Shown here in pieces: positions 1 through 4,974 of a stretch of DNA of 5,256 nt (positions are counted from its first letter, which is position 1; every line of letters starts with the position of its first letter). Source of the DNA: an uncultured Coriobacteriaceae bacterium (lineage in GTDB: Bacteria > Actinomycetota > Coriobacteriia > Coriobacteriales > Eggerthellaceae); assembly GCA_902781245.1 (NCBI GenBank), contig CACZIP010000158.1, positions 1-5,256 of the forward strand, in the 5' to 3' direction. A program made the position numbers and the translations under genes. The notes under the pieces are model-generated. The model was not told the DNA's origin. It worked only from the letters and a program-made list of their open reading frames with translations, and searched no databases.

Positions 1-162
1 AAATAGGCTGAGACATCTGGTGTATTGGCGAAATTAAGTTGACCAGAATTGGCTATTCTTTCCTGACTTGGGTGTGGCTAATTTAGCCCGACGCTAACAT
101 CCTACAATTCGACCGAAAGCCTGCTATCAATAAGGAATCGCGGTATAACAATTCTGAGTGAG

Positions 163-1713
163 TTGCGAAAGCAGGATCAACTTGGCAATTTGCCTGATCG
201 GGTAGTTACGCAAGTATCTACTGCTGGTTATGGCCAAGAATCTAAGCAGCTATTGATTGACACTCTTTCCGATATTAACCAAACGTATATGCGAGGAATA
301 TCAGAGGCTGCTCTCAAAGTCGCTCCGATGTTCAGGTCGCTTGAGGCAAGAATGAACGAATACGGAATTGACACCACTGAATCATTCGCTTTTCTCCATT
401 CAAATGAATTGATTGACGTGTATTCGCAGCTGGCTTCGGGCAATCTCTATTCCAGCAAAGATGAGGTCGAGCTCCTGGCAACTCGCATTTCATCTCTAAC
501 GAATGAGGCGTTCTACGAACTTGTAAAGGCAATCGGCGAAAATGATGCCGAGACAAAAGGATTGTCCTCCTGGAACCTTCAAGTTGTATTAAACGAAATC
601 AGCTCTCAACAGATTAGACGTCTTTGCACCGACGTCTGTGAACTGCTGAATGCGCGTTTACCTGTAAATTGTATAACCGATAACATGATTTCTTTCTGGC
701 TGGAAGAAACGGGCTTCGAAGGTGCTCGAAGTTCTATTCTTGATAGCTCTAGTCCTGTGGCGCAGCACTGGCTATCTCGGATATACACCTACCAGGCGAT
801 GTCGGATCCGACTTCTAAAGTGTTTGAATTGGTTTTGCTGGACATGGACCATTACCGAATAGTTTTGCCGTTTGATGTCATTTGCGCAGGAGAACAAGCG
901 CATCCGGGTTTCTTCACGGCATACGCAAACAAATTGATGATGTTTTCTTCCCAGGATGCGTTCGCTCTTCAAACGCTGTTCCCAAACGCTAGCCAGCTAG
1001 AAAAATATCACTCAAATATTACGAAACCTTGCAATATTGAGTGTCTTTGCAGGGCGCTGCTAACCGCAATTAATGACGAGCATTTGCACGTTGTTCCCGA
1101 GTTCATGTCCCTTGTTTTTGAAAACAACGCCATTTTCATTGAGCAATTCGTTGCCGAATGCATTTCTGCAGATAATGCAGATGCTCTGGAATATGCTAGT
1201 TCTATGATTTGGAGCTCAACAAATTGGATGACGCTTATTGATATGGCCTGGCGAACTATAAAGCACACCCCTTTTCAGATAGCTTCATTCGAAGAGCCAC
1301 GATGGCTGCGGCATCTAATTCCCGAAAAAGTCGTTAAAAAGTTTCCGGAAAACGTAGTTTGGTGGCTTGCAAATAATTCAGTACAGAATGGTGAACTCGA
1401 TCAAACAATTGCTGATGTTGGGGCAAGCCTGCCTGATGAACAAAAGATCGAATACCTAATAACGATTTGTGACCTAGGGTTAACGATTGACCAATTTAAA
1501 ACCGTACCCCTATACATGGCCAGTGCAGGATGGTCTTGGTCAGGGAGCGAGGTTCCGTTCTTGCAGAGGAAAATACAGTTTCTTGAAGAATTGAAAACAC
1601 ACCTCAATGGAATAGAGTTTATCGAGAACAGGGAATATATCGACGAAGTGATTCGATACCTATCTTCGGACTCGAAAGAAGCAGAAGTGCGAGAGTTTCT
1701 GCGACCATTTTAG
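163..1713 (+). CDS. Uncharacterised 516-residue AT-rich protein, probably alpha-helical
   Basis: I do not recognise this protein with confidence. It is soluble-looking: no signal peptide and no convincing membrane segment. It reads as a chain of amphipathic helices, such as a helical-repeat or scaffold domain. No Walker, nuclease or zinc motif is visible; the Cys pairs near residues 160-164 and 295-300 are not spaced like a metal site. The last ~90 residues (SWSGSEVP, then a helix ending in an 'L-x-GIEFIENREYI' type segment) loosely recall, from memory, C-terminal regions of large NTPase or defence proteins; this is a weak impression. The start is unresolved. TTG at 163 has GAGTGAG directly against it and no proper spacing; an AAGGAA at 132-137 is too far away; the frame is open back to a TAA at 79-81; the first in-frame ATG is at 289. 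It could therefore be the 3' remnant of a longer gene. Bases 1-81 hold stops in every frame and show no gene. Base composition is far more AT-rich than the right half of the window, which suggests horizontal transfer. Confidence 0.75.
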   Translation: MRKQDQLGNLPDRVVTQVSTAGYGQESKQLLIDTLSDINQTYMRGISEAALKVAPMFRSLEARMNEYGIDTTESFAFLHSNELIDVYSQLASGNLYSSKDEVELLATRISSLTNEAFYELVKAIGENDAETKGLSSWNLQVVLNEISSQQIRRLCTDVCELLNARLPVNCITDNMISFWLEETGFEGARSSILDSSSPVAQHWLSRIYTYQAMSDPTSKVFELVLLDMDHYRIVLPFDVICAGEQAHPGFFTAYANKLMMFSSQDAFALQTLFPNASQLEKYHSNITKPCNIECLCRALLTAINDEHLHVVPEFMSLVFENNAIFIEQFVAECISADNADALEYASSMIWSSTNWMTLIDMAWRTIKHTPFQIASFEEPRWLRHLIPEKVVKKFPENVVWWLANNSVQNGELDQTIADVGASLPDEQKIEYLITICDLGLTIDQFKTVPLYMASAGWSWSGSEVPFLQRKIQFLEELKTHLNGIEFIENREYIDEVIRYLSSDSKEAEVREFLRPF

Positions 1714-1773
1714 GAAGGCTAATTAATTTATACCTGGAGCGATCCTGCTTTGGAATACATACCGGAGCAACTC

Positions 1774-1815
1774 GTGTCCCAACGGTGTCCCAAAACCCAA
1801 TTATTGCTGTCCCAA
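1774..1815. repeat. Three phased TGTCCCAA direct repeats (possible integrase arm sites)
   Basis: GTGTCCCAA occurs at 1774-1782 and again at 1785-1793, and CTGTCCCAA at 1807-1815. The start-to-start distances are 11 and 22 bp, so all three copies lie on one face of the helix. They sit 45-86 bp outside the CCA end of the tRNA fragment. Tyrosine integrases bind short direct repeats (arm-type sites) placed like this beside the attachment core, so that role is a reasonable inference. No integrase gene is in the window to support it. Confidence 0.6.
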
Positions 1816-1820
1816 GAAGC

Positions 1821-1850
1821 AAAAAAGGTCAGCCGATATAGTGGCTGACC
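1821..1850 (-). terminator. Intrinsic terminator downstream of the tRNA-fMet fragment
   Basis: A perfect 8-bp stem, GGTCAGCC at 1827-1834 with GGCTGACC at 1843-1850, closes an 8-nt loop. Read on the minus strand it is followed by six T (1826-1821). It starts 9 bp after the CCA end of the tRNA fragment in the same direction, so it is the natural terminator of the tRNA gene, either chromosomal or carried with an attachment-site copy. On the plus strand the T-run after the stem is poor, so I do not count it as bidirectional. Confidence 0.85.
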
Positions 1851-1859
1851 TCGAGATTT

Positions 1860-1905
1860 TGGTCGCGGGGGCCGGATTCGAACCGACGACCTTCGGGTTA
1901 TGAGC
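1860..1905 (-). tRNA. 3' half of initiator tRNA-fMet (CAT), 5' half missing
   Basis: Read on the minus strand, this runs from one base of the 5' anticodon stem through the loop CTCATAA (1904-1898, anticodon CAT), the stem CCCGA, variable AGGTC and T-stem GTCGG. The T-loop TTCGAAT, CCGGC, the acceptor strand CCCCGCG, discriminator A and an encoded CCA (1862-1860) follow. The run of C at positions 39-41 is the initiator hallmark, and the stretch is nearly identical to the E. coli fMet 3' half as I recall it. The bases 5' of the loop (CACGTG) cannot form the anticodon stem, and no D-arm or 5' acceptor strand follows. It is therefore a truncated copy and not a functional tRNA. It most likely arose as an attachment-site duplicate. 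Position 72 is G where the E. coli initiator has A. Confidence 0.88.
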
Positions 1906-2020
1906 ACGTGTCTTTCGTATCGGAACGCCTCGTTTCTCCCGTTTCTGAAACCGTAATCCCAGATAGACGCCGAATTTGCCATCTCGTTCCCTCGGCTCTT
2001 TCGGGACGTGCTCTTTGTCT

Positions 2021-2042
2021 TTCCCCCCGATTTCCCCCCGAT
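2021..2042. repeat. Two tandem copies of an 11-bp C-rich unit
   Basis: TTCCCCCCGAT is present twice head to tail (2021-2031 and 2032-2042) with no mismatch. On the minus strand this gives two ATCGGGGGG blocks. The function is unknown; it may be slippage in a decaying region or part of a dispersed element. Confidence 0.8.
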
Positions 2043-2055
2043 TGCTCGAAATCGG
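2038..2055. repeat. Short inverted repeat CCGATT/AATCGG
   Basis: Six-bp perfect arms at 2038-2043 and 2050-2055 are separated by 6 nt, and the left arm overlaps the second tandem C-rich unit. No T-run follows on either strand, so it is not a good terminator. Confidence 0.5.
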
Positions 2056-2172
2056 CGTTTTCGGTTCCCCCCTCGCAGTGTTTGCATCGAGCCGCCGGAG
2101 ACGGGCAGCCCGATGGCTGGTCCTGCAAACACGCCGCGCGCCCGGCCCGGCGGGCTCGCGACAGGCCTCGGC

Positions 2173-2460
2173 CTAATCCGCATGCGCCAGGCCGCCTGCT
2201 TGCCGCTCCTTTGCCCTCTTCTCGCGAAAGCCGACCTGCGCCAGCGCGAAGAACGCGGCCACGAAGGCCCGTATCACCGCCAGGTCGAATCCCATCTGGA
2301 GCAGCCCGGCGCCGCGGAGCATGACCGCGCGCAGAGCGTCCACGCCGTACGTGAGCGGCAGGCAGGCGCTGACCGCCTGGAGCCAACCGGGCGCCGACGA
2401 GAGGTCGAAGAGCCCCGAGAGCAGGATCTGCGGGACGACGAACAGCAACATGAGCACACT
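2173..2460 (-). pseudogene. C-terminal remnant of an ABC-2 type transporter permease
   Basis: The minus-strand frame ends at TAG 2175-2173 and gives about 95 residues typical of the C-terminal end of an ABC-2 (drug/antibiotic exporter type) permease. A hydrophobic segment VLMLLFVVPQILLSGLF comes first. Then come the Pro-Gly-Trp-Leu turn, the conserved LPLTY...DALR...MLRGAG signature and a last hydrophobic helix (VIRAFVAAFFAL), ending in a basic tail. An intact permease has about 250-400 residues with six membrane segments; here only about two survive. The frame can be opened upstream to GTG 2508, but residues before the hydrophobic segment (DTNPESPPMAHFSRES) do not look like permease. Homology therefore stops near 2460, inside the inverted repeat at 2454-2478. 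The ATPase partner gene is not in the window. It is very likely non-functional. Confidence 0.8.
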
Positions 2461-2478
2461 TTCCCGGGAAAAGTGTGC
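2454..2478. repeat. Near-perfect palindrome at the permease break
   Basis: GCACACTTT (2454-2462) and its complement AAAGTGTGC (2470-2478) flank the self-complementary CCCGGG (2463-2468), with a single extra A at 2469. It coincides with the point where permease homology begins. It could be a hairpin or terminator stem left from the lost neighbour, or a recombination junction. No T-run follows on either strand. Confidence 0.75.
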
Positions 2479-2550
2479 CATCGGCGGGCTTTCGGGGTTC
2501 GTATCCACAGTGGTCTAACAGAGCAAATAATTTATTCAGCGTGTGGCCAT

Positions 2551-2736
2551 TCATACGAACAAATCGTTTGCCGTGATTTCCGACTGGATGACGCCCCAAT
2601 ACGTATTGCACTTCACGCCATGGGGGCTCACCATCGTGAGATGGAGAGCCTTCCGCGTTCCTGTCTCGCCGGCAAAACTGGCCACCTTGTGTTGCAAGGA
2701 TGCAGCATAAGCCTTGTCCACTTCGAAAGGCCCAGA
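2551..2736 (-). pseudogene. C-terminal remnant of an AAA-family ATPase (ATPase_2/PD-(D/E)XK type)
   Basis: One minus-strand frame, closed upstream by TGA at 2739-2737 and ending at TGA 2553-2551, gives 61 residues. They read YAASLQHKVASF, then TRKALHLTMVSPHGVK, then NTYWGVIQSEITANDLFV. The elements 'K-x-L-x-LTMV-x-x-x-GV-x-x-N-x-x-x-x-x-IQS-x-x-T-x-DLF' at the extreme C-terminus are typical of a common family of bacterial AAA ATPases with a nuclease-like C-terminal domain, as I recall the family. No start codon and no P-loop are present: only the tail remains. It lies in the same orientation as the permease fragment and the Rrf2 gene, and its broken end touches the inverted repeat at 2736-2774. 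Confidence 0.65.
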
Positions 2737-2774
2737 TCAGCCATAACTATATTTCAATATTACTTATGGCTGAT
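2736..2774. repeat. 11-bp perfect inverted repeat spanning the Rrf2 stop codon
   Basis: ATCAGCCATAA (2736-2746) and TTATGGCTGAT (2764-2774) are perfect complements separated by 17 AT-rich nt. The right arm encodes the last residues (LISHK) of the Rrf2 protein and the stop codon is in the loop. On the minus strand the stem follows the gene end and could slow or stop transcription, but there is no T-run after it, so it is not a classical terminator. Confidence 0.8.
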
Positions 2775-3296
2775 AAGTTTCTTCGACAGCCTGGCGGCTG
2801 GATGGCGCCTCTCGGCCTCCTCCACGTTGCTGAAAATCTCGTTGAGCTTCTGAGCTGCGGGGACGTTACAGCGATCGAGCAAGCGCATGGCATAGTCGTG
2901 AAGCGTCGTCGATGCCAGGCGTTGCCGCATTGCCGCGACGGCTTGGTCGAGCTCCGTCGTCAACGTGCCGAACAGCTCTGATTTGATGGAGCATGTGCCG
3001 GAAAGCGGCGCCTCCACGCCGAACACTCCCGCCCTGTCGAGCGGGGTTATCGCCTCGACTATTTCAAGCAGCGATATGCTTCGCGCATCGCGGGCCAGCT
3101 CCAAGCTGCGCCTGCCCGGCCCGGTTTCGAGCAGGCCCGCCCGCTTCAGCTTCCCGTATATCCTTCGCACGATGACCGGATTGCAGCCAGCCCATTCGCC
3201 GATGAGCCCGCTTGTGGCATCGACCTCTGGGAAGAACTCGGCCAGCAACAGTGCCAGCAGGGCTATCTCCACTTGCGATTCTCCGCGCCTCGGCAT
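2760..3296 (-). CDS. Rrf2-family winged-helix transcriptional regulator
   Basis: This 178-residue protein matches the Rrf2 family in length and layout. An N-terminal helix (residues 7-22) is followed by a winged helix-turn-helix. Its recognition segment is GEWAGCNPVIVRRIYGKLKR (33-52), which carries the family's characteristic 'N-P-V-x-V-R-R-I' pattern. The wing (GLLETGPGRRSLELARD, 54-70) and the 'SLLEIVEAI' helix (75-83) follow, and then a dimerisation helix. The family's iron-sulfur members (IscR, NsrR, RsrR-like) use three clustered Cys after the wing; here only C102 is in that region, with C38 and C143 elsewhere, so a cluster is unlikely. The ATG at 3296 is supported by AGGAGG at 3308-3313 (11 nt away) and a further GGAAGGA. 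It is divergent from the radical SAM operon, whose promoter carries paired operator-like sites, so it is the obvious candidate regulator of that operon. The signal it senses cannot be told. Confidence 0.9.
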   Translation of the reverse strand: MPRRGESQVEIALLALLLAEFFPEVDATSGLIGEWAGCNPVIVRRIYGKLKRAGLLETGPGRRSLELARDARSISLLEIVEAITPLDRAGVFGVEAPLSGTCSIKSELFGTLTTELDQAVAAMRQRLASTTLHDYAMRLLDRCNVPAAQKLNEIFSNVEEAERRHPAARLSKKLISHK

Positions 3297-3382
3297 GGCC
3301 GTCCTTCCCTCCTGTAGCTATTGTGCGCACTGGGGAAACGCGCCTCAATTGCCAATCTCCCAGCGGGGGCGGCCTGACGCAT

Positions 3383-3439
3383 GCCCGTTGCCGCAGCTCG
3401 GACAGGCGGGCAGCGCCCGCCCCTACTGGGCAACCGGGC
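3383..3439. other. Long GC-rich stem-loop in the divergent intergenic region
   Basis: GCCCGTTGCC (3383-3392) pairs with GGCAACCGGGC (3429-3439) with one bulged base. Inside it, GGCGGGC (3405-3411) pairs perfectly with GCCCGCC (3415-3421) around a 3-nt loop. It lies upstream of the radical SAM promoter, and on the minus strand 87 bp or more before the Rrf2 start, so it could be in the Rrf2 leader if that transcript begins further up. No T-run follows on either strand. Confidence 0.5.
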
Positions 3440-3463
3440 AAAGACGCGTTCCCTTGAGGTATT

Positions 3464-3480
3464 GTAACTTTGACAGTTGC
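3464..3480. promoter_or_regulatory. Operator-like site 1, GTAAC-N7-GTTGC
   Basis: An imperfect inverted repeat, GTAAC (3464-3468) with GTTGC (3476-3480), encloses the -35 hexamer of the radical SAM promoter. The flanking decamer ATTGTAACTT (3461-3470) recurs exactly at 3501-3510. A protein bound here would block sigma-70 recognition of the -35. The divergent Rrf2 protein is the likely ligand, by position only. Confidence 0.6.
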
Positions 3481-3498
3481 ATTTATCCGGTGTATGAT
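3470..3498 (+). promoter_or_regulatory. Sigma-70 type promoter of the radical SAM-patatin operon
   Basis: TTGACA (3470-3475, perfect -35) and TATGAT (3493-3498, one change from consensus) are separated by the optimal 17 bp. Transcription should start near 3505, giving a leader of about 40 nt that contains operator-like site 2 and the ribosome site AGGAGG (3535-3540). So strong a core promoter suggests that expression is controlled by repression. Confidence 0.85.
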
Positions 3499-3503
3499 TT
3501 ATT

Positions 3504-3520
3504 GTAACTTATATTGTTAC
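3504..3520. promoter_or_regulatory. Operator-like site 2, GTAAC-N7-GTTAC
   Basis: A perfect inverted repeat, GTAAC (3504-3508) with GTTAC (3516-3520), 7 nt apart, lies over the predicted start of transcription. It has the same half-site and spacing as site 1, with centres 40 bp apart (about four helical turns), so two dimers would lie on the same face of the DNA around the promoter. Confidence 0.65.
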
Positions 3521-3545
3521 GTTTATCGAAATCGAGGAGGCGGAG

Positions 3546-4970
3546 ATGGGCATCAAGACGAAACTTGAGGCAGCAGCCGTCGAAAAGGCGATCGGCTACC
3601 TGTTCGATGATCCCGAACGCAACATTCCCAAGATCATGGACCTCGTCCACCGCGCGGTGCCGGAAGAGCTGTATCCCTCGCAAAGAAGGTCGATCAGGCG
3701 TGCCATCGAGGAGCGCAACAATTGGTACGAGCTCATCCTGCGCATCGCCGACCTCGATCGATACGTGGCCAAGCGCATGGGGACGACGTTCGCCGTCAGC
3801 GCGAACCTGGCCTGTTGGCCCGTGCAGGAGAAGAACCGGGATGATTACGGCTGCAACATACCCTGGGCCATCCTGCTCGACCCCACGAGCGCCTGCAACC
3901 TGCATTGCCGGGGCTGCTGGGCAAACGATTTTGCAGGCACGATGAACCTGAGCTATGACGAGATCGACTCGATAATACGCCAGGGCAAGGCGCTCGGCAC
4001 CCATGTGTACATCTACACAGGAGGCGAGCCCCTCGTGCGGAAGCGCGACCTCATCCGACTGTGCGAGGAGCATCCCGACTGCCTGTTCCTCTCGTTCACC
4101 AACGCGACGCTCATAGACGACGCGTTCGTCGAGGACATGGCGCGGGTAGCCAACTTCGTGCCCGCCATCAGCGTCGAAGGGTTCCGGGAGGCGACCGACT
4201 CGCGGCGCGGCGAGGGCACGTTCGCGAAGGTGACCGAGGCGATGCGGCTCATGCGCAAACGGGGCCTCCCCTTCGGCGTGTCGTGCTGCTACACGTCGGC
4301 GAACGTGGACGATGTCGCAAGCGAGCAGTTCTTCGATTGGCTGATCGAGCAGGGCGCGCTGTTCGCATGGCTGTTCACGTACATGCCCATCGGGAAATCC
4401 GCCCCTACCGACCTTATGGCCTCGGCAGACCAGCGCGAGTACGTCTACCATTTCGTGCGGAAGATGCGCGACGAAAAACCCCTGTTCACCATGGATTTCT
4501 GGAACGACGGCGAGTTCGTGGGGGGATGCATCGCGGGCGGCAGGCGCTACCTGCACATAGCCGCTTCCGGCGATGTGGAACCGTGCGTCTTCGCCCATTA
4601 CTCGAACGCGAACATCCGCGAGTCGACGCTGCTCGAAGCGCTCAAGAGCCCCCTGTTCATGGAGTACCACGACTGTCAGCCGTTCAACGAGAACCTGTTG
4701 CGCCCCTGCCCCATACTGGACAATCCCGGAGAGCTCGCGCAGATGGTGGAGCGCTCGGGCGCCGCGTCCACCAACCCCGTGGACGGCGAGGAGGCAGCCG
4801 ACCTCTGCGCGAAATGCGCCGACGTGGCGCGCGCATGGGAGCCGGTCGCGAACCGCCTCTGGGAGGACCCGGCTGACCCCCGCTTCGAGCTGAGGCACCG
4901 CATCGACGGCGGCATGGCCCAATCGGACCTGCACAAGTTCGCCGAGCTCGGCAGGCTCGGCGAGGAGTAG
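3546..4970 (+). CDS. Radical SAM protein with SPASM-like C-terminal cysteine region
   Basis: This 474-residue, soluble, [4Fe-4S] enzyme of the radical SAM superfamily should cleave S-adenosylmethionine reductively to start radical chemistry on an unknown substrate. A helical N-terminal part (about 1-100) precedes the SAM core. The core has the cluster motif CNLHCRGC (C117, C121, C124), preceded by DPTSA, then YTGGEP (157-162, SAM contact) and SVEGF (209-213). The C-terminal third has VGGCIAGG (C328), a 'H-I-x-x-x-GDVEPC' strand-turn (C347), C377, RPCP (C388) and CAKC (C421, C424). This resembles a SPASM or twitch domain holding an auxiliary cluster, though the spacing is not the textbook one. 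Overall it belongs with the COG0535 Fe-S oxidoreductases, close to uncharacterised anaerobe proteins. ATG at 3546 has AGGAGG 5 nt upstream. The stop is 4 bp before a patatin-like gene, so the two are almost certainly co-transcribed and probably work together. Peptide maturation is less likely because no precursor peptide is seen nearby. Confidence 0.93.
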   Translation: MGIKTKLEAAAVEKAIGYLFDDPERNIPKIMDLVHRAVPEELYPSQRRSIRRAIEERNNWYELILRIADLDRYVAKRMGTTFAVSANLACWPVQEKNRDDYGCNIPWAILLDPTSACNLHCRGCWANDFAGTMNLSYDEIDSIIRQGKALGTHVYIYTGGEPLVRKRDLIRLCEEHPDCLFLSFTNATLIDDAFVEDMARVANFVPAISVEGFREATDSRRGEGTFAKVTEAMRLMRKRGLPFGVSCCYTSANVDDVASEQFFDWLIEQGALFAWLFTYMPIGKSAPTDLMASADQREYVYHFVRKMRDEKPLFTMDFWNDGEFVGGCIAGGRRYLHIAASGDVEPCVFAHYSNANIRESTLLEALKSPLFMEYHDCQPFNENLLRPCPILDNPGELAQMVERSGAASTNPVDGEEAADLCAKCADVARAWEPVANRLWEDPADPRFELRHRIDGGMAQSDLHKFAELGRLGEE

Positions 4971-4974
4971 CCTC

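Larger units (their letters stand above)
1774..1905. mobile_element. Putative attachment-site region at tRNA-fMet
   Basis: This is the end of a putative integrated element. The core is the tRNA 3' half, from the anticodon stem-loop through the CCA, and the phased repeats are candidate arm sites. In the usual tRNA-integration model the orphan 3' half marks the distal junction. Element DNA then joins its 5' side (right, from 1906) and flanking DNA lies beyond the CCA (left). The arm-like repeats and AT-rich gene on the left instead suggest element DNA there too, as expected when two elements stack at one tRNA site. The sequence alone does not decide between these. Confidence 0.5.
1906..2172. 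other. Stretch without a supported gene between tRNA fragment and permease remnant
   Basis: Several overlapping open frames cross this stretch, but none shows a recognisable domain, and their compositions are the Arg/Pro/Gly-rich kind produced by chance in GC-rich DNA. What it does hold is a near-palindrome GTTTCTGAAAC (1941-1951), preceded by a direct repeat of CGTTTCT (1931-1937, 1940-1946), a C-rich tandem repeat (2021-2042), and a short hairpin CAGCC/GGCTG at about 2105-2118. The GTTTC motifs lie 26-46 bp from the tRNA fragment on the side opposite the TGTCCCAA repeats and might be recombination-related. I see no RNA gene. Confidence 0.5.

Noticed and set aside
1728..2183. A 151-residue minus-strand frame with an Arg-rich beginning
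   Set aside because: It reads through the tRNA fragment, the terminator and the phased repeats, which explain the sequence better than coding does.
1898..2611. A 237-residue minus-strand frame across the tRNA fragment, the permease remnant and its upstream region
   Set aside because: It runs out of frame with the permease remnant and through the tRNA fragment; its product is low-complexity Arg/Gly/Ala-rich.
2736..2774. Inverted repeat as a classical Rho-independent terminator
   Set aside because: The loop is 17 nt and no T-run follows on either strand, so it is listed only as a repeat.
2008..2853. A 281-residue plus-strand frame
   Set aside because: It is antisense to both gene remnants and the end of the Rrf2 gene, with no domain and no ribosome site that I can see.
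3320..3348. Possible Rrf2 promoter on the minus strand, TTGAGG (3348-3343), 17 bp, CACAAT (3325-3320)
   Set aside because: Both hexamers are weak and transcription would start at about the Shine-Dalgarno sequence (3313-3308), leaving no usable leader.
2965..3507. A 180-residue plus-strand frame opposite the Rrf2 gene
   Set aside because: It is antisense to a gene with a clear winged-helix pattern and runs through the promoter and operator region.
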